From Asanoa ishikariensis (GTDB lineage Bacteria; Actinomycetota; Actinomycetes; Mycobacteriales; Micromonosporaceae): a stretch of 64,000 nucleotides of DNA. The notes beneath the pieces were generated by a model. The model made no database searches. It was not told the DNA's origin and worked only from the letters and a program-made list of their open reading frames with translations. The stretch is taken from NCBI RefSeq assembly GCF_900107455.1, contig NZ_FNQB01000002.1, forward strand, positions 744,001-808,000, read 5' to 3'. Positions 18,126 to 26,716 of this stretch are shown in pieces (position 1 is the first letter of the stretch; each line of letters starts with the position of its first letter). The position numbers and the translations under genes are program-made.

Positions 18126-18347
18126 GTGAAGCCTGACATCCACCCGCAGTACGTGACCACCGCGGTCACCTGTTCCTGCGGCAACACCTTCAGCACCCGC
18201 AGCACCGCGAAGAGCGGTCAGATCCACGTCGAGACCTGCAGCGCCTGCCACCCGTTCTACACCGGCAAGCAGCGCGTTCTCGACACCGCCGGCCGCGTGG
18301 CCAAGTTCCAGCAGAAGTACGCCAAGGTCCAGGCCAAGAAGAAGTAG
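18126..18347 (+). CDS. rpmE: 50S ribosomal protein L31 (zinc-binding form)
   Basis: 73-aa ribosomal protein of the large subunit. The four cysteines of the zinc-binding (C+) form are present: CSCGN near residue 16 and [15 protein letters not shown] near residue 37, so this is the zinc-replete paralogue rather than the Cys-less stress form. The start is GTG 18126 with AAAGGA 8 nt upstream. It follows a leader of about 80 nt and is closed by a strong GC hairpin. Position between rho and prfA is conserved across actinobacteria. Confidence 0.97.
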   Translation: MKPDIHPQYVTTAVTCSCGNTFSTRSTAKSGQIHVETCSACHPFYTGKQRVLDTAGRVAKFQQKYAKVQAKKK

Positions 18348-18354
18348 CGACGCC

Positions 18355-18402
18355 GACGGCGCCCCCCTCGCGGATTCAGCGGGGGCGGGCGCCGTCGTCT
18401 GT
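18355..18402 (+). terminator. Terminator after rpmE
   Basis: GACGGCGCCC (18355-18364) pairs perfectly with GGGCGCCGTC (18387-18396), with further C-run/G-run pairing inside, just after the rpmE stop. The tail GTCTGTTC is only mildly T-rich. Confidence 0.6.
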
Positions 18403-18436
18403 TCGGGGCAGGCACGGCCAGACCTAAGGGGCACAG

Positions 18437-19525
18437 ATGAGCGTGGATCGACTCGCGGGGCTGCTCGACGAGTACGGCGAGCTGGAGAAGCGGCTCGCCG
18501 ACCCGGCGATCCACGCCGACCAGAACACGGCCCGGCGGGTCGGCCGCCGGTTCGCCGAGCTGACACCCATCCGCAAGGCCAACGACGAGCTCGAGCAGAC
18601 CCGGGCTGACCTGACCGCCGCGCGCGAGCTCGCCGCCGAGGACCCGTCGTTCGCCGGCGAGGTGGATGCGATCGCGGCCACGCTGCCGGTGCTCGAGGAG
18701 CGGCTCGCCGAGTTGCTCGCGCCGCGCGACCCGCACGACGCCAAGGACGTGATCCTCGAGATCAAGGCGGGCGAGGGCGGCGAGGAGTCGGCCCTGTTCG
18801 CGGGCGACCTGCTGCGGATGTACTCCCGCTACGCCGAGCGGCACGGCTGGGTCACCGAGGTGATCGACGCGCAGGACTCCGACCTCGGCGGCGTCAAGGA
18901 CGTCTCGCTGGCGGTCAAGACCAAGGGCGTGCCCGAGGGCGGCAACGGCGTCTGGTCGCGTCTCAAGTGGGAGGGCGGCGTCCACCGGGTGCAGCGGGTG
19001 CCGGTCACCGAGTCGCAGGGACGGATCCACACCTCGGCCGCCGGCGTGCTGGTGCTCCCCGAGGCGGAGGACGTCGACGTGAACATCGAGCCGGGCGACA
19101 TCCGGGTCGACGTGTTCCGTTCGTCCGGCCCGGGTGGTCAGTCGGTCAACACCACGGACTCCGCTGTGCGCATCACCCACCTGCCCACGGGCATCGTGGT
19201 GAGCTGCCAGAACGAGAAGAGCCAGCTCCAGAACCGCGAGCAGGCGATGCGGATCCTGCGCGCCCGGCTGCTGGCCGCGGCCCAGGAGCAGGCCGACGCG
19301 GCCGCGTCCGACGCCCGCAAGGCGCAGGTGCGCACCGTCGACCGCTCCGAGCGGATCCGCACCTACAACTTCCCGCAGAACCGGATCAGCGACCACCGGA
19401 TCGGCTTCACGGCCTACAACCTCGACCTGGTGCTGGCCGGCGACCTCGACGGCGTGCTGGACGCGCTGACCGAGGCCGACCGGGCCGCCCGGCTCGCGGG
19501 GGAGACCGAGCTATCCCGGCACTGA
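18437..19525 (+). CDS. prfA: Peptide chain release factor 1
   Basis: Class I release factor recognising UAA and UAG; 362 aa, full length. The GGQ hydrolysis loop is in [16 protein letters not shown] (about residue 233), preceded by the [18 protein letters not shown] segment that ends the decoding domain and followed by [17 protein letters not shown] lies 8 nt before ATG. It is the substrate of PrmC, encoded about 4.4 kb downstream; in most actinobacteria the two are adjacent, so the endonuclease, regulator, DUF11 and cyclase genes are insertions here. Its last 15 nt overlap the convergent gene's 3' end. Confidence 0.96.
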   Translation: MSVDRLAGLLDEYGELEKRLADPAIHADQNTARRVGRRFAELTPIRKANDELEQTRADLTAARELAAEDPSFAGEVDAIAATLPVLEERLAELLAPRDPHDAKDVILEIKAGEGGEESALFAGDLLRMYSRYAERHGWVTEVIDAQDSDLGGVKDVSLAVKTKGVPEGGNGVWSRLKWEGGVHRVQRVPVTESQGRIHTSAAGVLVLPEAEDVDVNIEPGDIRVDVFRSSGPGGQSVNTTDSAVRITHLPTGIVVSCQNEKSQLQNREQAMRILRARLLAAAQEQADAAASDARKAQVRTVDRSERIRTYNFPQNRISDHRIGFTAYNLDLVLAGDLDGVLDALTEADRAARLAGETELSRH

Positions 19526-20014
19526 CCGGGCCAGCCGGTCGACGCGGCGCAGCGCGTCCGGGATCCGGTGTGCGCCGGCCATCGCGCCGACCAGCGCGGC
19601 GGCCTCTTTGACGGTCATGCCGGCCGACGTCACGTAGAGCGGCCGGGCGCCGCTGCCCCGGACCACCGGCACGGCGTGCGTCGCCGATCGGAACGCGGTC
19701 TTCGCGACACCCACCACGGGCCGGCCCGTCTCGGCGTGCACGCGAGCCCCGAGCCCCGGGCGCCCGTCGGGGTCTAGGTCGACGTAACCGTCCACCACCA
19801 GCACGTCGACCGGCGCCGTCGTGGCCAGCACCGCGCGGATCGCCGGGAGCTCACGTTCGAAGAAGAATCCCGGCTTGTACGCCGGCACGGTGTCGACGCG
19901 GGCCGACAGCTCCTCGACGAGCGTGGCGAAGCGTGGCTCCGTAGCGACGACGAGGGCGGCGTGGGCGCCGCCCTCGTCCGGATAGTGCGCGTCGACCGCG
20001 CCGTAGCGGGTCAC
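19511..20014 (-). CDS. Short endonuclease V-like protein
   Basis: 167-aa protein resembling endonuclease V (deoxyinosine 3'-endonuclease), which is usually about 220 aa. Matches: [13 protein letters not shown] (expected first catalytic Asp), [17 protein letters not shown] (family FLSFREGP region with Glu), [24 protein letters not shown] (third acidic residue and DGHG-like loop) and GVAKTAFR (GVAK). Several positions differ from the canonical family and the N-terminal segment is missing, so activity is uncertain. Start is GTG 20014, whose GTGA overlaps the stop of the Clp-N/HTH gene: the two are translationally coupled. The 3' end runs 15 nt into prfA on the other strand. Confidence 0.72.
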   Translation of the reverse strand: MTRYGAVDAHYPDEGGAHAALVVATEPRFATLVEELSARVDTVPAYKPGFFFERELPAIRAVLATTAPVDVLVVDGYVDLDPDGRPGLGARVHAETGRPVVGVAKTAFRSATHAVPVVRGSGARPLYVTSAGMTVKEAAALVGAMAGAHRIPDALRRVDRLARSVPG

Positions 20015-20706
20015 CCCTTGATGCGGTGCGCAAGGCCGACCAGGGCCGTGCGCACGGTTTCCCTGGTGCGGTCGTAGGTGAAGCCCGCGTCGTGCAGCAC
20101 CCGGCCGGCCGCCGTGTCCGGCATGCGCAGCAGGCCGAGCAGGATGTGCTCGGTGCCGACGTAGTTGTGGCCCAGGTCCAGCGCGCTCTGGGTGGTCTCC
20201 TCCAGTAGCTGCTTGGCCGAGGCGGAGAACGGCACGTGCTCGGGCACCGTCTCGGTCGGGCCGGGCAGGCCGGCGGTGACCGTGTCGGCCAGCGCCGCCG
20301 GGTCGGCGCCGAGCGCCACGACCAGTTTCGCGGCCAGCGCCTCGGTCGCACCGAGCAGCGCCACCAGCACGTGCTCGGGCTCGACCGACGGGTTGCGCCG
20401 GTCCCGCGCCAGGGCCTGCCCGGCGCTGACGACCTCGGCGGCCCGGGCCGTGAACCGGGAGAACCGGTTCGTGCCGCGCTGTTGCGCGGCCTGCTTGGAG
20501 ACGCCCATGGCGTCGCCGATCTGGCTCCAGGACGCACCGGTCTGGCGGGCCGCCCGGACGAAGTGGTCGATGAGCTGGTCACCGAGGTCGCCGAGGGCAC
20601 GCGCCCGGGACCGGGCCTCGCCGACCCGGGCCACTGGGTCCGCGTCGGGCAGGTCGCGGTCGAGTTGCGCGATGAGGTCGTCGACTGAGATGTCGAAGGG
20701 TGCCAT
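20011..20706 (-). CDS. HTH regulator fused to Clp N-terminal domain
   Basis: 231-aa protein MAPFDISVDDLIAQLDRDLP. Residues about 40-85 hold a helix-turn-helix (ASWSQIGDAMGVSKQAAQQR); residues about 95-225 are two Clp-N (ClpA/C substrate-adaptor) repeats, the second with the signature ALDLGHNYVGTEHILLGLLR. No ATPase domain is present, so it is a regulator rather than a chaperone. ATG 20706 is chosen because TTGACG, 17 bp, CACACT and 7 nt lead exactly to it, implying a leaderless mRNA. Two CGTCAA-N7-TTGACG dyads cover this promoter, arguing for autoregulation and control of the coupled endonuclease V-like gene. Confidence 0.85.
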   Translation of the reverse strand: MAPFDISVDDLIAQLDRDLPDADPVARVGEARSRARALGDLGDQLIDHFVRAARQTGASWSQIGDAMGVSKQAAQQRGTNRFSRFTARAAEVVSAGQALARDRRNPSVEPEHVLVALLGATEALAAKLVVALGADPAALADTVTAGLPGPTETVPEHVPFSASAKQLLEETTQSALDLGHNYVGTEHILLGLLRMPDTAAGRVLHDAGFTYDRTRETVRTALVGLAHRIKG

Positions 20707-20708
20707 GC

Positions 20709-20755
20709 CGTCAAGTGTGTGTTGACGCAGCGGCATCGTCAAGGCTGAGTTGACG
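20709..20755. promoter_or_regulatory. Two tandem CGTCAA-N7-TTGACG operators over a leaderless promoter
   Basis: Identical inverted repeats lie at 20709-20727 and 20737-20755, centres 28 bp apart. On the minus strand they supply the -35 (TTGACG) and cover the -10 (CACACT) and start of the Clp-N/HTH gene; the plus-strand gene starts 47 nt to the right. The spacing (a little under three helical turns) would allow two dimers on nearly one face. Confidence 0.7.
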
Positions 20756-20801
20756 CTGGATTCCGGAACTTTCGTCCCTTTATGGGGTTAATGTGGCGGG
20801 T

Positions 20802-22268
20802 GTGAAGGGGTTTCGGCTCGCCGTCGCGGCCGCCGTCGTGCCGCTCGGGCTGCTGCTCATGCTGCCGGGGCTCACCCTGGCGGCGCCGGCCCCGACACCG
20901 ACCGGACCGACCGCGACACCGACCGGACCGACCCCGACCGGACCGACCCCGACACCGAGCGCCGTCGTCCTGCGCAAGCTGCCTCCGCCGACGCCTATCC
21001 CGACCACCGTGGACGTCGCCGTGACCGGCAAGGTCGTGCCGGCGGCGGTCCGGCCCGGGCAGGACGCCACGTTGAGCTTCACCGCCCGCAACGAGGGGAT
21101 CCTGCCGGCGGGCGACGTGCGGGTGGCGGTGCCGCTGCCGGCCCAGATGACGGTCGTCAAGGCGACCGCGAGCCAGGGTACGTTCGACGGTCTGCTGTGG
21201 AGCGTCGGGGCGCTGCCCGTGCACAAGGCCGCGACGCTGACGCTGGTGGTGCGCGGCAGCACGCCCGCGTTCGTGACCGCGACGGCGGCCCTCGTCGGCT
21301 CGACGCCCAGGGACGGCGACACGCGCGACGACCTGGCCACCGCCGCGCTGCGCGTCGCACCGCCGGCCGGGATCCGTGCGCCCCGCGCCGACCTGGTGCT
21401 CAACGCGCGGGTCGCACCGGAGCTCACCGGACCGGGCGACCCGGTGACGTACGCGGTGACGGTCGCGAACAAAGGCCCCGACCCGGCGACCGACGTGGAG
21501 GTGGCAGATCCGGTGCTGACCGGCACCTTCCTCGCGTCATCGGTGTCCGCCGGCCAGGTGGTCGGGATGCCGGTGCTGACCGGTGGGCCGGCCACCGCTG
21601 CCCGCTGGCGGGTCGGCACGCTGGCGCCGGGTGCCAGCGCGACGTGGGGGATCCGGACGCTGGCGACGGTGGGCGTCCAGGGCGACCCGGCCGTGCTGGT
21701 GACCCAGAGCGGTGCCGAGGACCCGGTCGGCGGCGACACCGTGGCCCGGGCGGTGCCGAAGGTGAATGCCGCGGACCTCGCGCTCACCCGCGACGTCAGC
21801 AACAGCACCCCGAGCTTCGGACAGGAGGTCACGGTCACCGTGACCGTGAGCAACGCCGGTCCGGACCTGGCCCGCGGCGTGACCGTCAACGACCCGTTCG
21901 GCGCCGAGCTCGTGTTCGCGTCGGCCTCGATGGAGGTGGGCGACTACGACGACGGCCGTTGGGCGATCGGTGACCTGGCGGCCGGCGCCGCGGCGACGCT
22001 GACCCTGCGGGCGCGGGTCGTGGTGGCCGGGCCGATCAGGAGCCGGGCGACCGTGGAAGGGAAGCCGGGCGACCCGGACAGCGCCAACAACGTGGTCGAG
22101 ACCCTGCTGGTCGCCGGCAGCGACTCGCCACCACACCTGCCGGTCTTTCGGACCGGACTCCCACTGCCGTACACCCAGATCCGGCTCTCCACGATGGAGG
22201 CGACGGTGGTCGGCGGCCTGATGATGATGTTCGGCCTGGTCTTACTGCTGCACCTGCGTCGCGCCTAA
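20802..22268 (+). CDS. Secreted DUF11-repeat surface protein with C-terminal membrane anchor
   Basis: 488-aa exported protein. A signal peptide (VKGFRLAVAAAVVPLGLLLMLPGLTLAAP) is followed by a low-complexity Thr-Pro-Gly linker (repeats of TPTGP, about residues 32-55) and three Ig-like DUF11 modules at about 70-180, 195-310 and 325-435 (PGDPVTYAVTVANKGPDPATDVEV; FGQEVTVTVTVSNAGPDLARGVTV). A last hydrophobic helix (VVGGLMMMFGLVLLLHLRRA) ends in RR, a membrane anchor without an LPXTG motif. GTG 20802 is chosen because TAATGT ends 7 nt upstream (leaderless); GTG 20793 in frame adds three residues. Likely cell-surface structural or adhesive role; partner unknown. Confidence 0.78.
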   Translation: MKGFRLAVAAAVVPLGLLLMLPGLTLAAPAPTPTGPTATPTGPTPTGPTPTPSAVVLRKLPPPTPIPTTVDVAVTGKVVPAAVRPGQDATLSFTARNEGILPAGDVRVAVPLPAQMTVVKATASQGTFDGLLWSVGALPVHKAATLTLVVRGSTPAFVTATAALVGSTPRDGDTRDDLATAALRVAPPAGIRAPRADLVLNARVAPELTGPGDPVTYAVTVANKGPDPATDVEVADPVLTGTFLASSVSAGQVVGMPVLTGGPATAARWRVGTLAPGASATWGIRTLATVGVQGDPAVLVTQSGAEDPVGGDTVARAVPKVNAADLALTRDVSNSTPSFGQEVTVTVTVSNAGPDLARGVTVNDPFGAELVFASASMEVGDYDDGRWAIGDLAAGAAATLTLRARVVVAGPIRSRATVEGKPGDPDSANNVVETLLVAGSDSPPHLPVFRTGLPLPYTQIRLSTMEATVVGGLMMMFGLVLLLHLRRA

Positions 22269-23812
22269 GAGGCCGCCCGCGGGCGGCGTTTGGCCCGCAG
22301 CATCTCCCGGTCCGCGATCTCGAAGGCCTGGCCGAGTGCGTCGCGCAGCGCCGGGCCTGATCCGTTGACCTCGGCGAAGCCGACGCTGACGCCGACCGGT
22401 GTGCCCGGGACCAGGGCGTGCCAGTCCTCGGCGCCCACCGCGACCGCGATCCGGCGAGCCACCTCGGCCGCCTCCGCCATGCCGGCGCCCGGCAGGACCA
22501 CCACGAACTCGTCGCCGCCGTAGCGGGCCACGAAGTCGCCGCGCCGCATCACCCGGTGGATCACCCCGGCGATCCGTTGCAGCACCAGGTCGCCGGAGTG
22601 GTGGCCGTGCTCGGTGTTGACCGCCTTGAAGCCGTCTAGGTCGCAGACGCCGATCACGGCCCGCTCGCCCCGGGCGACCATGGCGGCCACGTAGCGCTCG
22701 AGCTGGCGGCGGTTGGGCAGGCCGGTCAGCGGGTCGGTGAGCGCCTCGCCCGCGTATTGCGCGGCGGTGCGCCGCAGTTCCTCGCGCTCGATCTGTGCCG
22801 CGATGCCGTCGACGTAGACGGTCTGCAGCCGGTCGCTGCGCTGGGCGGCCAGCCGGAACGCGTGCCGGTCGGCGCGGTGGGCGGCGGCGTGGTCACCGGC
22901 CACCGCGAAGGTCAGGCTGCGCAGCCGCTCGGGCTCGGCCGCGCCCAGGGTCTGCGGGGAGATGGTGATCGTGCCGAGCCGGGCCAGTGCCTCGATGGGT
23001 CGGCCGGCCGCGATCGCCACGCAGACGTCGCCGAGTTGGCGCAGGTCGCGGGCGCGGGCACCGTCGCCGCCGGCGGCCAGCAGGGCGAACACGTCGACCC
23101 GGTTGTCGATCTCCTCGCCCAGGGCGCCCCGGCGGGCGGCCGCGTAGCCGTAAGCGGTCACCGTGGACGGTCGCAACCGGACACCGCCGTCGGCGTCGAG
23201 GAACCGGCACAGGTCGACGCCGATGTCGCGGAGCACCCGCAGGCAGCCGTCGGAGTCGCCGGAGTGGTCGAGGGCGACCGCGTTGCGCAGCCGGATGCCG
23301 GGCGCCGCGAACAGCTCCTCGGGCAGCCCGGCGGCCGTGCCGAGCTGCCGCGCCCGCTCGATCGCGCCCAGCGCGTACCCGTGGAAGCTCAAATAGGAAT
23401 AGGCCATCGCCAGGTCGTGCCAGCCCCAGGCGGTGTCGCCGTCCGGGTCCTGCACCCGGCCCAGGTAGCTGGCGCTCTGCACGAAATGGGTGACGCAGCG
23501 GTCGAGGGCGCCCTGTTGGTGTGCGGCGAGCGCGGCCAGGGCGTGGGCATGGCCGAGGATGTACGGGTCGCCGGCCTCGCGGGCGCACTCCAAGGCCTGG
23601 TCGACCGCGGCAGCATATTCAGCGGTGCGGCCGAGGTTGAGCACCGCGGAGAGCCGCTGGACCAGCGCGTCCGCGCGGGCGTGTGGCTCGTTGGTGGTCT
23701 CGAGCACTTGGTCCAGGACCAGGCAGGCGTCGGCCGATCGGCTCCGCATCATCAGTGAGCGAGCCTGCCGCAGCGCGTCAACCTGGTCGGGGACCCGGTC
23801 GAGCCAACCCAC
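22265..23812 (-). CDS. Diguanylate cyclase with helical-repeat sensor region
   Basis: 515-aa soluble protein. Residues about 1-340 are TPR-like helical repeats (ADACLVLDQVLETTNEPHARADAL and similar) with no membrane segment; residues about 350-510 are a GGDEF domain with the active motif RYGGDEFVVVLPG. Five residues before GGDEF sits RRGD, an intact RxxD inhibitory site, so product feedback by cyclic di-GMP is expected. GTG 23812 is used because AAGGGGG lies 8 nt upstream; a TTG at 23854 would add 14 residues. Convergent with the DUF11 gene (stops overlap by 3 nt) and divergent from prmC. Confidence 0.88.
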   Translation of the reverse strand: MGWLDRVPDQVDALRQARSLMMRSRSADACLVLDQVLETTNEPHARADALVQRLSAVLNLGRTAEYAAAVDQALECAREAGDPYILGHAHALAALAAHQQGALDRCVTHFVQSASYLGRVQDPDGDTAWGWHDLAMAYSYLSFHGYALGAIERARQLGTAAGLPEELFAAPGIRLRNAVALDHSGDSDGCLRVLRDIGVDLCRFLDADGGVRLRPSTVTAYGYAAARRGALGEEIDNRVDVFALLAAGGDGARARDLRQLGDVCVAIAAGRPIEALARLGTITISPQTLGAAEPERLRSLTFAVAGDHAAAHRADRHAFRLAAQRSDRLQTVYVDGIAAQIEREELRRTAAQYAGEALTDPLTGLPNRRQLERYVAAMVARGERAVIGVCDLDGFKAVNTEHGHHSGDLVLQRIAGVIHRVMRRGDFVARYGGDEFVVVLPGAGMAEAAEVARRIAVAVGAEDWHALVPGTPVGVSVGFAEVNGSGPALRDALGQAFEIADREMLRAKRRPRAAS

Positions 23813-23909
23813 CGAGTAACCCCCTTCTGCAACCTTCGTGTGGTCGAGCGTCAATGATTATCGCGTGACGGGCCGCAGACAACAGCCGACCGAAGGGACG
23901 ACCATCCGC

Positions 23910-24779
23910 GTGGCACCAATGATCGCCGATGCCACCGGCAGATTGGTATCCGCGGGGGTCGAATCCCCGCGAAACGACGCCGAGCTGCTGGCGGCCTTCG
24001 TTCTCGGCGTGTCGCGCGGTCGCCTGCCGATGGTCGACCGGTTCACCGCCGAGCAGGCCGACGCGTACCGCCGGCTGGTCCAGCGACGGGTGGATCGGGA
24101 ACCGCTGCAGTACGTCATGGGTACCGCGGCCTTCCGCTACCTCGAGCTCGAGGTCGGCCCAGGCGCCTTCGTGCCCCGGCCGGAGACCGAGCTGCTCGCC
24201 GGTTGGGGCATCGACGTGGCCCGGGCGCTGCCCGCACCGGTGGTGGTCGACCTGTGCGCCGGGCCCGGTCCGATCGCGTTGTCGGTGGCGACCGAGGTGC
24301 CAACGGCGACCGTGTACGCGGTCGAGAAGTCGCCCGCCGCCCTGGAGTGGCTGCGCCGCAACGCCGCCGGCCTGGCACCGGACACCCACGTGGTGTCCGG
24401 CGACGTGGCCGACCCGGAGCTGCTCGGCGATCTGCGCGGCCGGGTGGACGTGCTGCTCAGCAATCCGCCGTACGTGCCGGCGGGTACCCCGGTGCCGCCG
24501 GAGGTGGGCCGGTACGACCCGGAGACTGCCGTGTTCGGCGGCACCGACGGCCTCGACGTGGTCCACCCCGTGATCGCCCGCGCGGCCGAGCTGCTCCGCC
24601 CCGGTGGGGCGCTGGCGATCGAGCACGACGAGGAACACGCCGAGGCGCTACCGGAGCTGCTGCGCGCCGACGGCCGGTTTGACCGGATTGACCGGCATGT
24701 GGATCTCACCGGCCGTCCACGATTCACCACTGCCCGCCGGAATCAGGCAGCGTCGGCGTGGCAGACTGGCTCACCGTGA
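23910..24779 (+). CDS. prmC: Peptide chain release factor N5-glutamine methyltransferase
   Basis: SAM-dependent enzyme that methylates the GGQ glutamine of release factors 1 and 2. The Rossmann core shows VVDLCAGPGPIALSVATEVP (motif I), YAVEKSPAALEWLRRN (motif II) and the catalytic NPPYVP, with the N-terminal helical release-factor-binding part ending in FVPRPETELLAG. GTG 23910 gives about 289 aa and has AAGGGA 11 nt upstream; GTG 23865 is possible. The stop overlaps the GTG of sua5. The order prfA-prmC-sua5 is conserved in actinobacteria, here with four extra genes between prfA and prmC. Confidence 0.92.
   Translation: MAPMIADATGRLVSAGVESPRNDAELLAAFVLGVSRGRLPMVDRFTAEQADAYRRLVQRRVDREPLQYVMGTAAFRYLELEVGPGAFVPRPETELLAGWGIDVARALPAPVVVDLCAGPGPIALSVATEVPTATVYAVEKSPAALEWLRRNAAGLAPDTHVVSGDVADPELLGDLRGRVDVLLSNPPYVPAGTPVPPEVGRYDPETAVFGGTDGLDVVHPVIARAAELLRPGGALAIEHDEEHAEALPELLRADGRFDRIDRHVDLTGRPRFTTARRNQAASAWQTGSP
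24759..24767 (+). promoter_or_regulatory. Extended -10 promoter (TGGCAGACT) of leaderless sua5
   Basis: TG-G-CAGACT inside the end of prmC ends 8 nt before the GTG at 24776, so sua5 can be transcribed on its own as a leaderless mRNA. Confidence 0.5.
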
Positions 24780-25423
24780 TGCTCTATGACTGCCGGTCGA
24801 TCGGGGACCGTGACAAGGGGATCGCCGCGGCGATCGAGGCGGTCAAGTCCGGCGAGCTGGTGGTGCTCCCGACCGACACCGTCTACGGGCTGGGCGCCGA
24901 CGCGTTCACCCCGCACGCCGTGTCCCAGTTGCAGACCACCAAGGGCCGGGACCGCAGCATGGCCCCGCCGGTGTTCGTCGGCTCCCGCCACACCCTCGAC
25001 GGCCTGGTCTTCTCGCTGCCGCAGGCGGCACGCGACCTGGTCGAGGCATTCTGGCCCGGCCCGCTGACGATCATCATCGAGCACTCGCCGACGCTCCAGT
25101 GGGACCTCGGCGAGACCGGCGGCCAGATCGCCGTTCGGATGCCGCTGCACCCCGTGGCGCTCGAGGTGCTGCGGGAGACCGGCCCGATGGCGGTGCTCGC
25201 CGCCAACAAGGCCGGCCTGCCCGCGCCGACCACTGCGGAAGAGGCCCGCGAGCAACTCGACTACGCCGTCCGCGTCTACCTCGAGGCCGGCCCGAGCGCC
25301 GACCCGGTGCCGAGCGCGATGGTCGACGTGACCGGCAGCGTGCCCCGGCTGCTGCGGGCGGGCGGCATCCCGATCGAGAAGCTGCAAGACGTGGTGCCCG
25401 GCCTGGCCGGTCCGGGGATGTGA
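24776..25423 (+). CDS. L-threonylcarbamoyladenylate synthase (Sua5/YrdC family)
   Basis: Makes threonylcarbamoyl-AMP from threonine, bicarbonate and ATP for t6A modification of tRNA position 37. Motifs: GELVVLPTDTVYGLGADAF, KGRDRSMAPPVFVGS (the KxR-type lysine/arginine site), FWPGPLTIIIE and the ANKAGLPAPTTAEEA segment (usual SANxSG region). 215 aa, the short YrdC-like form. The start GTG 24776 overlaps the prmC stop and lies 8 nt after a CAGACT box. It is followed with GTGA overlap by the tyrosine phosphatase and then by a second family member. Confidence 0.9.
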   Translation: MMLYDCRSIGDRDKGIAAAIEAVKSGELVVLPTDTVYGLGADAFTPHAVSQLQTTKGRDRSMAPPVFVGSRHTLDGLVFSLPQAARDLVEAFWPGPLTIIIEHSPTLQWDLGETGGQIAVRMPLHPVALEVLRETGPMAVLAANKAGLPAPTTAEEAREQLDYAVRVYLEAGPSADPVPSAMVDVTGSVPRLLRAGGIPIEKLQDVVPGLAGPGM

Positions 25424-26046
25424 CCGTGCCGCCGTTCACCGTCCTGCACATCTGCATGGGCAACATCTGCCGGTCGCCGATGGCCGAGCGGCTGCTCGCG
25501 CTCGCCGTCCAGCAGCGGCTGTCCCGCGTGCCGGCCGGCACGGCGACCACCGGCGCGGACGCTCTGGTGCTCAGCCACAGCGCCGGCACCGGAGGTTGGC
25601 ACGACGGCGAGGAGATGAACCCGCCGGCGGCCCGCCAGGTGCGCGCCCGCGGCGGCGACCCGGCCGGCTTCGCCGCCCGCAAGCTGCTGTCGGAGCACAT
25701 CGACGCGGCCGACCTGGTCCTCACCGCGACCGCCGACCAGCAGGAGTACGTGGTCGCGCTGCGCGCCGACGCCGAAGAGCGCACGTTCGTGCTCGGCGAG
25801 TTCGGCCGCCTGCTGGCCGTGGTCGACCCCGCGGCGCTGCCGGACGGCGGGCTGAACCCCGACGGCGTCTACGCCCGCGGCGTGGCGCTGGTCCAGGCGG
25901 TCAACGCCGCACGCCGGGGTGCCGCCGCACTGCCCGCTGACGACCTCGACGATCCGTGGGGGCGCGGCGACCAGACGTTCAGCCGGGTGGCCGACGAGAT
26001 CGAGGAGACCATCGTCCCGCTCGCCCGCCTGCTCATTCCGTCCTGA
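25420..26046 (+). CDS. Low-molecular-weight protein-tyrosine phosphatase
   Basis: 208-aa phosphatase of the LMW-PTP family. The P-loop is VLHICMGNICRSPMAERLL (CX5R, nucleophile Cys), and the general-acid region is DDLDDPWGRGDQTF, with the DPW(G) motif. An insertion of about 20 residues after the P-loop (VPAGTATTGADALVL) makes it longer than the usual 150-160 aa. The start GTG 25420 overlaps the sua5 stop; a second GTG two codons on is possible. Its place after sua5 matches Streptomyces. Substrates could be tyrosine-phosphorylated proteins of wall or polymer synthesis, but no tyrosine kinase is nearby. Confidence 0.88.
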   Translation: MTVPPFTVLHICMGNICRSPMAERLLALAVQQRLSRVPAGTATTGADALVLSHSAGTGGWHDGEEMNPPAARQVRARGGDPAGFAARKLLSEHIDAADLVLTATADQQEYVVALRADAEERTFVLGEFGRLLAVVDPAALPDGGLNPDGVYARGVALVQAVNAARRGAAALPADDLDDPWGRGDQTFSRVADEIEETIVPLARLLIPS

Positions 26047-26056
26047 GGGGACTGAC

Positions 26057-26716
26057 ATGGTCAACGCCCGTTGGCTGGCGCCGGGCTCCGCGTCCGGGCT
26101 GCTGCGGCTCGCCGACGCCGAAGACGTCGCGGCCGTGCTCGCCGGTGGTGGCCTCGCCGTGCTGCCCACCGAGACCGGCTACATGCTGGCCGCCGCCGCG
26201 ACGATCGAGTCGGCCGTGCTCCAGGTGTTTCGGGCCAAGCGGCGCGACCTCGCCCACCCGATGCACATCGCCTGCGCGTCACTCGAGATGGCGGCGCACT
26301 TCGCGGTGCTCACGCCCGACGCCCGCAAGGTGATCGGCGCCTTCACGCCCGGCCCGCTGACGGTGGTGGTCGAGCAGAGCAGCGAGCTTCCCGACCGGTT
26401 GGTGACGCACGAGGGCACGGTCGGCATCCGGGTGCCGGACCACCCGGCCACCCTTCAGGTGATCGCCGCCGCCGGCGTGCCGGTCACCGCGACGAGCCTC
26501 AACCCGTCCGGCGCGGAGTCCCGCCCGGTCGACGCCGACGTGCTGGCCGAGCTCGACTGGTCGACCGACCAGGAGGTGCCGGTGGTGGTCGACCACGGCG
26601 CGATTCGGCACACCCTGGCCTCGACGCTCGTGGCGCTCACCGGTCCGGACGGTCCGCGGGTGCTCCGTGAAGGCCCGGTCTCGGCGGCGCAGGTGCGGGA
26701 GATCCTGGGTCGCTAG
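26057..26716 (+). CDS. Second Sua5/YciO/YrdC-family protein
   Basis: 219-aa paralogue of the gene at 24776. It keeps the fold (GGGLAVLPTETGYMLAAAATI, FRAKRRDLAHPMHIACAS, FTPGPLTVVVEQ, TATSLNPSGAESRPVD) but TDTVYGLG has become TETGYMLA, and the substrate-binding KxR region is changed. It could be a specialised threonylcarbamoyl-AMP synthase, or a YciO-like protein of different function. GAGGGG precedes ATG 26057. The last 80 nt overlap the 3' end of the convergent SDR gene. Confidence 0.8.
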   Translation: MVNARWLAPGSASGLLRLADAEDVAAVLAGGGLAVLPTETGYMLAAAATIESAVLQVFRAKRRDLAHPMHIACASLEMAAHFAVLTPDARKVIGAFTPGPLTVVVEQSSELPDRLVTHEGTVGIRVPDHPATLQVIAAAGVPVTATSLNPSGAESRPVDADVLAELDWSTDQEVPVVVDHGAIRHTLASTLVALTGPDGPRVLREGPVSAAQVREILGR

